Source: CAZOZZ01 sp965247425 (lineage in GTDB: Bacteria > Acidobacteriota > Terriglobia > 20CM-2-55-15). Taken from it: 64,000 nt of DNA. Below, piece after piece: positions 60,452-64,000 of this stretch. Both the position numbers and the translations under genes were made by a program. The notes under the pieces are model-generated. The model was not told the DNA's origin. It saw only the letters and a program-made list of their open reading frames with translations, and searched no databases. The stretch is from assembly GCA_965247425.1 (NCBI GenBank), contig OZ252023.1:2108001-2172000 (forward strand). Direction: 5' to 3'. Position 1 is the stretch's first letter. The number at the start of each line of letters is the position of its first letter.

Positions 60452-61705
60452 TTACCGTTCAGAAGGAATCCGAAAGTAATCTTGGGCGGCTCGACCCGCG
60501 GCGTCGTGACAATCCCATTCGTCGCGATCGATCAAGACGAGAAATTGCCACAAGGCCTGATGCTTTTCCTTGAGAATCCGGATCTCGCTGTTGTTGCTCC
60601 CCGACAGCGGTAGCACCTTTCCTCCCTCAAGGCGCGCGGGCACCTCGGCCTCAGGCAAGGACATGCCGATGGATGGACAGTAGACGATAACCTGACAGTA
60701 CTCCAGGCCCACCACGTCGGCGATGGTCTTTTCGGCCGCTTCCCGGCTGGCCGCGCTATAGTGAAACCGATCGACAATTTCCTTCTGCCGGTCTTCCCCA
60801 ATCGCCGCGGTCAGGACGTAGCAGGGCTTGTACAACTGCCGCGCCCCGAGCCGGCCGAGAAGATGTTGAATCCCCGAATGATCCCGGAATCGCTCGGCCA
60901 AGACCCACATCAAAGTGTCGTCCTTGAGCGTTCTCAGGTCCTCGGCAGTGAACCCGGCAGCCAGGGCCAGTTCCACGGCCTTCGAGATCATGGCTCCGGA
61001 CGCGAGCTTGGTGTGGTGAAAATAGACGCGCTCCGACAGGGTGTAGCGAATCCGCAGGAGGTTCACCAGTTCCGACAATGCGTCCCGGCGCAGCATCCCG
61101 TGTTTTTCCAGGTGCATGACCAGCCGGCCGTCGTTCTCTGAGAAGGATTGGAAGATGCGATCGTCATAATTCTGCGACAACCCACAGAAGTAGGTGTCAC
61201 GGCGAATGTAATCCAGAAGGTCCGCGCTGATCGCGCCGCCCACGATGTCGGAACGAAGGCCGGAATCCCCATTGATGATGGCGGGAACCTCGGTGTCCAT
61301 ACCCGCCCGCTTGAGGATCCGGCCCAATGAAGAGTCCTCCAGAAAATACCGGAATCGGTCGGCATCCTTGTCGTGACGCGGCAACACCCGTCTCTCATCT
61401 TCAAGCGTATGTCCAAACGGGATGTGGGTGATGTCGTGAAGCAGGGCGGCCACGCGAATCAATAACTCCTCTTCCCGGGATACCGAACAGCTACGACGGA
61501 TCGCCTCTACAAACAGGTGAGCGACCCAGGAGGCACCCAGGGAGTGTTCGAAACGCGTGTGCATGGCCGACGGATACACCATGTATGCCGTCCCCAACTG
61601 CTTGATCCCACGCATCCTCTGGAATTCCGGCGTATCGATCAGCTCCATTTCGAGCGCGCCCAACTCGATGTCGCCATGCACGGCGTCGCGTATCAACTTC
61701 GACAT
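60452..61705 (-). CDS. HD-domain phosphohydrolase (dNTPase/SAMHD1-like)
   Basis: Predicted metal-dependent phosphohydrolase of 417 residues. It starts MSKLIRDAVHGDIELGALEMELIDTPEFQRMRGIKQLG, the typical opening of YwfO/SAMHD1-like proteins, with the HD site R51-x2-H54, H90-D91 (ALLHDITHIPFGH) and a later Asp in SADLLDYIRRD. Members hydrolyse dNTPs or related nucleotides; the in vivo substrate here is unknown. A CATAAT lies 8 nt before the ATG on the minus strand, a possible near-leaderless promoter. It stands alone and diverges from the CusF-like gene. Confidence 0.88.
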   Translation of the reverse strand: MSKLIRDAVHGDIELGALEMELIDTPEFQRMRGIKQLGTAYMVYPSAMHTRFEHSLGASWVAHLFVEAIRRSCSVSREEELLIRVAALLHDITHIPFGHTLEDERRVLPRHDKDADRFRYFLEDSSLGRILKRAGMDTEVPAIINGDSGLRSDIVGGAISADLLDYIRRDTYFCGLSQNYDDRIFQSFSENDGRLVMHLEKHGMLRRDALSELVNLLRIRYTLSERVYFHHTKLASGAMISKAVELALAAGFTAEDLRTLKDDTLMWVLAERFRDHSGIQHLLGRLGARQLYKPCYVLTAAIGEDRQKEIVDRFHYSAASREAAEKTIADVVGLEYCQVIVYCPSIGMSLPEAEVPARLEGGKVLPLSGSNNSEIRILKEKHQALWQFLVLIDRDEWDCHDAAGRAAQDYFRIPSER

Positions 61706-61830
61706 AGGTCTGGATTATGCCGCATTTCGGGTCGGCTTCGGAAGACGCGGAACCAGGACTCCGGCCGGGGAGCCTTTACAACTGGATACACCCACAACCT
61801 CGCTGGGCTGGACCCGCCTTCGAAACACGA

Positions 61831-61836
61831 TATAAT
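61831..61836 (+). promoter_or_regulatory. -10 box TATAAT of CusF-like gene
   Basis: Consensus TATAAT with a weak CTGGAC 17 bp upstream; leader of about 35 nt ending in GGGAGG before the TTG start. Confidence 0.5.
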
Positions 61837-61874
61837 GCGACGGCAATCTCATCTGGTTCAATTGGGAGGTCGTT

Positions 61875-62309
61875 TTGAGAGTCATTCCTGCACTGGTCGT
61901 TCTGATGTTTGTGATGGTGTCCTGTGGTGGCGCGGAGCCCGAACGGGTTGCCGCCCCCGAGGCGGAGCCGGCCGCCGCCACCACCGTACCGGAAGGCACA
62001 CGAGATTATCCGTTCGTCGGGACTGGAACCGTGATGGAAATCCAGGCAGACACCGGCACGCTGGTCATAGACCACGGCGACATTCCCGGGTTCATGGCCG
62101 CCATGGCAATGCCCTACCCGGTTGCGGAGGGCGTCGAAGCCGTCGAAGTCGGCGACGAGATCACCTTCAGCATTGAAGTGCTCGAAGAAGGGTACCAGAT
62201 CTTCAGCCTCGAAAAGGAAGGTGGCGAAGAGTCCGAAGAGGTGGATCACGAAGAAGGGGAAGAAGGCGACCACGAGGAAGGCGGCGACGACCCGACCACT
62301 TCGGATTGA
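61875..62309 (+). CDS. Lipoprotein with CusF-like copper-binding domain and acidic/His tail
   Basis: Exported lipoprotein of 144 residues, beginning with TTG at 61875 behind GGGAGGT. The signal peptide ends in a lipobox (VMVSC, Cys17). Residues about 45-112 match the periplasmic CusF-type copper-binding domain: GTVMEIQADTGTLVIDHGDI followed by PGFMAAMAMPYPV, in which Met residues and an adjacent His usually bind Cu(I). The last 30 residues are Glu/Asp-rich with two His (EEVDHEEGEEGDHEEG), an additional probable metal site. It may buffer copper in the periplasm. Partners such as a Cus-type RND pump are not in the window. Confidence 0.85.
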   Translation: MRVIPALVVLMFVMVSCGGAEPERVAAPEAEPAAATTVPEGTRDYPFVGTGTVMEIQADTGTLVIDHGDIPGFMAAMAMPYPVAEGVEAVEVGDEITFSIEVLEEGYQIFSLEKEGGEESEEVDHEEGEEGDHEEGGDDPTTSD

Positions 62310-62380
62310 GACGGGCAGGTGACTTCGGAGACATCGCGCCCTCCTTGAAAGAAACAGCAAAGAAACAGCGCCAGGCGCCC

Positions 62381-62410
62381 TTGCAAACCGTTTCGCCCCT
62401 CTGTTACGAT
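62381..62410 (+). promoter_or_regulatory. Predicted promoter of tRNA-Gln
   Basis: TTGCAA (62381-62386), 18-bp spacer, TACGAT (62405-62410), 25 bp before the mature tRNA. Confidence 0.5.
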
Positions 62411-62435
62411 TTTTGACGGTACGCTTGAGGCGTAA

Positions 62436-62506
62436 TGGGACGTCGTCTAATGGTAGGACTGCAGACTCTGGCTCTGCCTGTCGGGGTTCGAATCCCTGCG
62501 TCCCAG
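62436..62506 (+). tRNA. tRNA-Gln (anticodon CTG)
   Basis: A full cloverleaf can be drawn: 7-bp acceptor TGGGACG / CGTCCCA, D-arm GTCT...GGAC, anticodon arm GCAGA-CTCTGGC-TCTGC with anticodon CTG reading CAG, and T-arm CGGGG-TTCGAAT-CCCTG. Discriminator base G at 62506. U1-A72 is the usual first pair of bacterial tRNA-Gln. The CCA tail is not encoded. The DNA downstream consists of decayed or accessory genes, so the 3' end of this tRNA may have served as an integration site. Confidence 0.95.
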
Positions 62507-62510
62507 TTAC

Positions 62511-62765
62511 TCATTCCACACAAGTTAGCCCTCTCGTCCGACATCCGCGAATTCCCCTTGTGGGGACGTACCCTAGCTGCGTTTGCCCACGCCTTTCACC
62601 GGCCCACAACACCTCGGGCTCGGCCATCAGGTAGTCTGTCGTCGTCTGATCGCATCCCGTCACGTCGTCGAGTACCCACGTGAACGGAATGTCGGCATCG
62701 GAGTTGCAGGCTTCACACGAGCCGATCTCAGACTGGGCACGCAGTAGCGTGGCCTTGCTGATGGC
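62511..62765 (-). pseudogene. Small CxxC protein gene, copy 2, probably truncated
   Basis: Reads MAISKATLLRAQSEIGSCEA then CNSDADIPFTWVLDDVTGCD then QTTTDYLMAEPE. This matches the fragment at 22202-22400 (SCQTCNPEAD ... DQTVTDYILNE). In that copy a second CPRC motif follows; here the frame after residue about 52 departs (EVLWAGERRGQTQ) although a shifted frame shows PRC, so a deletion or frameshift has probably removed the second metal-binding half. The stop lies 5 bp from the tRNA-Gln 3' end. Function unknown. Confidence 0.5.
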
Positions 62766-62983
62766 CATAGGTGTTATTGGCAAGGCGACCGACGATGCAG
62801 GTGGAGTGACGAAGAGCGCTGGAGCCTCAGTCAGTGGTTCGTATCCTTGAATTCATTTCCAAAAACCGCCGTCCTTATGATCGAAAATCATGATCAACAC
62901 GAAAATCACAAACACGACGCTATATTCAGTTGGCGTCACTGCGTATTCCTCTGATCGATCACCAGCTTCCGACACTGCCCATG

Positions 62984-63262
62984 CTAGCTGCAACGCCGCG
63001 CCTGTTGCACAGGATTCTCAGGTTTACCAACGAGAGACTCTATCCCTTCCTCCCTGACCGTCCTGTGAACTTCATCCAGTGCTTGTTGATCGGTGTCAAA
63101 CTGATCATCTCAGACCGTACGGTTACCGAACTGATCCACAAGTTCCAGAATCCACTTGCCGGGATCGTCGCCCTGATAGATTTCAATCTGCACGGTGTGG
63201 CCATGTCTCGTTAGGGATTGGCACAAAGGGGAGATTGCGAGGGATAGATCAATGTTGCTCAT
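62984..63262 (-). pseudogene. Small protein gene interrupted by an in-frame TGA
   Basis: A minus-strand frame of 93 codons starts MSNIDLSLAISPLCQSL (ATG at 63262, GGAGGG 6 nt upstream), continues IEIYQGDDPGKWILELVDQF then GNRTV, a TGA at codon 51 (63112-63110), and goes on DDQFDTDQQALDEVHRTVRE then EGIESLVGKP to TAG. The continuous coding character on both sides says the TGA is inside one gene. The most likely reading is TGG (Trp) changed to TGA. I do not know the function. Selenocysteine is unlikely: there is no nearby Cys and no evident SECIS hairpin. Confidence 0.6.
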
Positions 63263-63421
63263 AGTGTTCCCTCCCTGCTGTCGGGGTTGGTGACATGATA
63301 CAGCGTATCAACAACGTCGGTGATCGTTTCGACGCGGTAACAAGAGCCTTGGAGATGACGATGAGCGATCAGAATTTCGGCGCTTATTCAGATTCATTCA
63401 CTTTCTGGTGATCGCTTGCGT

Positions 63422-63526
63422 GAAGTGTCCTAGGTGTCCTAGCAATTCCTATCCCGGTGAAGTTCAGTAAGCAAGTATTGAACAGAGTGGAAATCACTGG
63501 GTCATCTAGGACACTTGGGACACTTT
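63422..63526. repeat. Inverted repeat with doubled TGTCC motif
   Basis: GAAGTGTCCTAGGTGTCCTAG (63422-63441, first 20 bases) and its inverted near-match at 63505-63526 enclose a unique 60-bp centre between the broken gene and the GNAT gene. Possible small mobile remnant or a two-gene terminator. Confidence 0.55.
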
Positions 63527-63533
63527 GGGCTGA

Positions 63534-64000
63534 CTAACCTGACGGCCAATCCCGTTTGAGCGTAGAGTAGACCGCGAGGTGAACGTACCGACCACTAACA
63601 CACTCTGCTTCGCGCGTGACGCCCTCGAACTGGAATCCCAGCCGCTCGGCAACAGCCCGACTCTTAACGTTGGCTTTACCGGCCTGAATTGCGACTCGAT
63701 TCATTTTCCACTCGGAGAAGGCGTAGTCGGTCAACGCTCGAACAGCTTTTGTGATGATGCCACGCCCTTGGTGTGAGGGGGCGATCCAGTAACCTATTTC
63801 TGTCTTTCGGTTGGCTCGATCCACGAAACTGAATCCGATGATGCCGACGATCTTGCCCTCCAGACGGATGCAACTTTGGACGCCATCTTTCTCCTCGTCC
63901 TGCTTCCGGGCACGTTCGGCGAAAGCCAGCGCGTCCTCTACGCCCTTGGCGAGGTCAACCCACGGGAACCATTCCCGAAGGTAGTCACGGTTGCTGTCGA
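63534..64000 (-). CDS. GNAT family acetyltransferase (RimJ/RimL type), 5'-truncated by the window edge
   Basis: The minus-strand frame is open to the window edge and gives 154 residues of C-terminal sequence. It contains NRDYLREWFPWVDLA near the start (typical RimL-type NR-x-L-x2-W-x-PW), then IVGIIGFSFVDRANRKTEIGYWI, and the acetyl-CoA loop APSHQGRGIITKAVRAL, followed by SRAVAERLGFQFEGVTREAE. Such enzymes acetylate ribosomal protein N-termini or small molecules including antibiotics; the target here is unknown. About 25 N-terminal residues lie outside the window. Confidence 0.85.
   Translation of the reverse strand, partial: DSNRDYLREWFPWVDLAKGVEDALAFAERARKQDEEKDGVQSCIRLEGKIVGIIGFSFVDRANRKTEIGYWIAPSHQGRGIITKAVRALTDYAFSEWKMNRVAIQAGKANVKSRAVAERLGFQFEGVTREAECVSGRYVHLAVYSTLKRDWPSG

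Noticed and set aside
62984..63262. Codon-51 TGA as selenocysteine
   Set aside because: No neighbouring Cys to form a redox motif and no compact GU-loop hairpin just downstream; a Trp to stop change fits the context NRTV-x-DDQF better.

Overview
The window looks like a chromosome segment of a Gram-negative, diderm, mid-to-high-GC bacterium. Lipid A and LPS genes (lpxD, a double-length LptF/LptG permease), lipoproteins and a TonB-linked receptor show an outer membrane. The large receptor with an N-terminal carboxypeptidase-regulatory-like domain, the many secreted or membrane peptidases (M23, S9, M61, rhomboid, two M20) and PPDK together suggest Acidobacteriota. That assignment is inference from gene content; there is no rRNA in the window.

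Layout. 1-4.6 kb: a signalling protein (degenerate receiver, cyclic-nucleotide-binding domain, GGDEF), an EcsC-like protein and an OPT peptide transporter. 4.8-8.5 kb: a lysine/diaminopimelate operon on the minus strand (dapE-dapB-dapA-dapD) with a repeat element between dapB and dapA. 8.5-16.5 kb: frataxin, a frameshifted VOC protein, a minus-strand run (M23 peptidase, HEAT protein, membrane protein, asparaginase), a divergent S9 peptidase and an M20 peptidase. 16.7-25 kb: CcdA, then a MacAB-like efflux operon (two permeases, HlyD adaptor, ATPase, lipoprotein) that appears to be split by about 2.4 kb of accessory and decayed genes. 25-38 kb: TerB-like protein, aminotransferase, two LLM oxidoreductases, SixA-like phosphatase, M61 peptidase, an unannotated UGA-containing selenoprotein of the SelW/Rdx family, ThiD, MOSC, an epimerase and the LptFG fusion. 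38-43 kb: metK, xerD, murJ, lpxD. 43.2-45 kb: a complete IS1380-family insertion sequence. 46-54 kb: PPDK, RecO, PfkB kinase, TPR protein, rhomboid, purine permease. 54-58 kb: a TonB-type receptor translationally coupled to a Fur-rubrerythrin fusion regulator. 58.7-64 kb: thioredoxin-like lipoprotein, membrane protein, HD hydrolase, CusF-like lipoprotein, tRNA-Gln, then a decayed accessory tail ending in a truncated GNAT gene.

Three themes stand out. First, hidden coding: the SelW-like gene reads through an in-frame UGA with a SECIS-like hairpin 16 nt downstream, and ccdA seems to start at CTG. Second, several genes have a -10 box exactly 6 nt before the start codon, so leaderless mRNAs appear common. 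Third, at least five families of short palindromic repeats lie between genes, many bounded by CTAG/CTAA/TTAG; several overlap the stop codon of the upstream gene, and the IS1380 copy has a CTAG target duplication.

The best candidate for an undescribed system is the Fur-rubrerythrin fusion overlapping the receptor gene by ATGA: one polypeptide joins a metal-responsive DNA-binding module to a diiron (O2/peroxide/iron) module and is made from the same message as an outer-membrane receptor.
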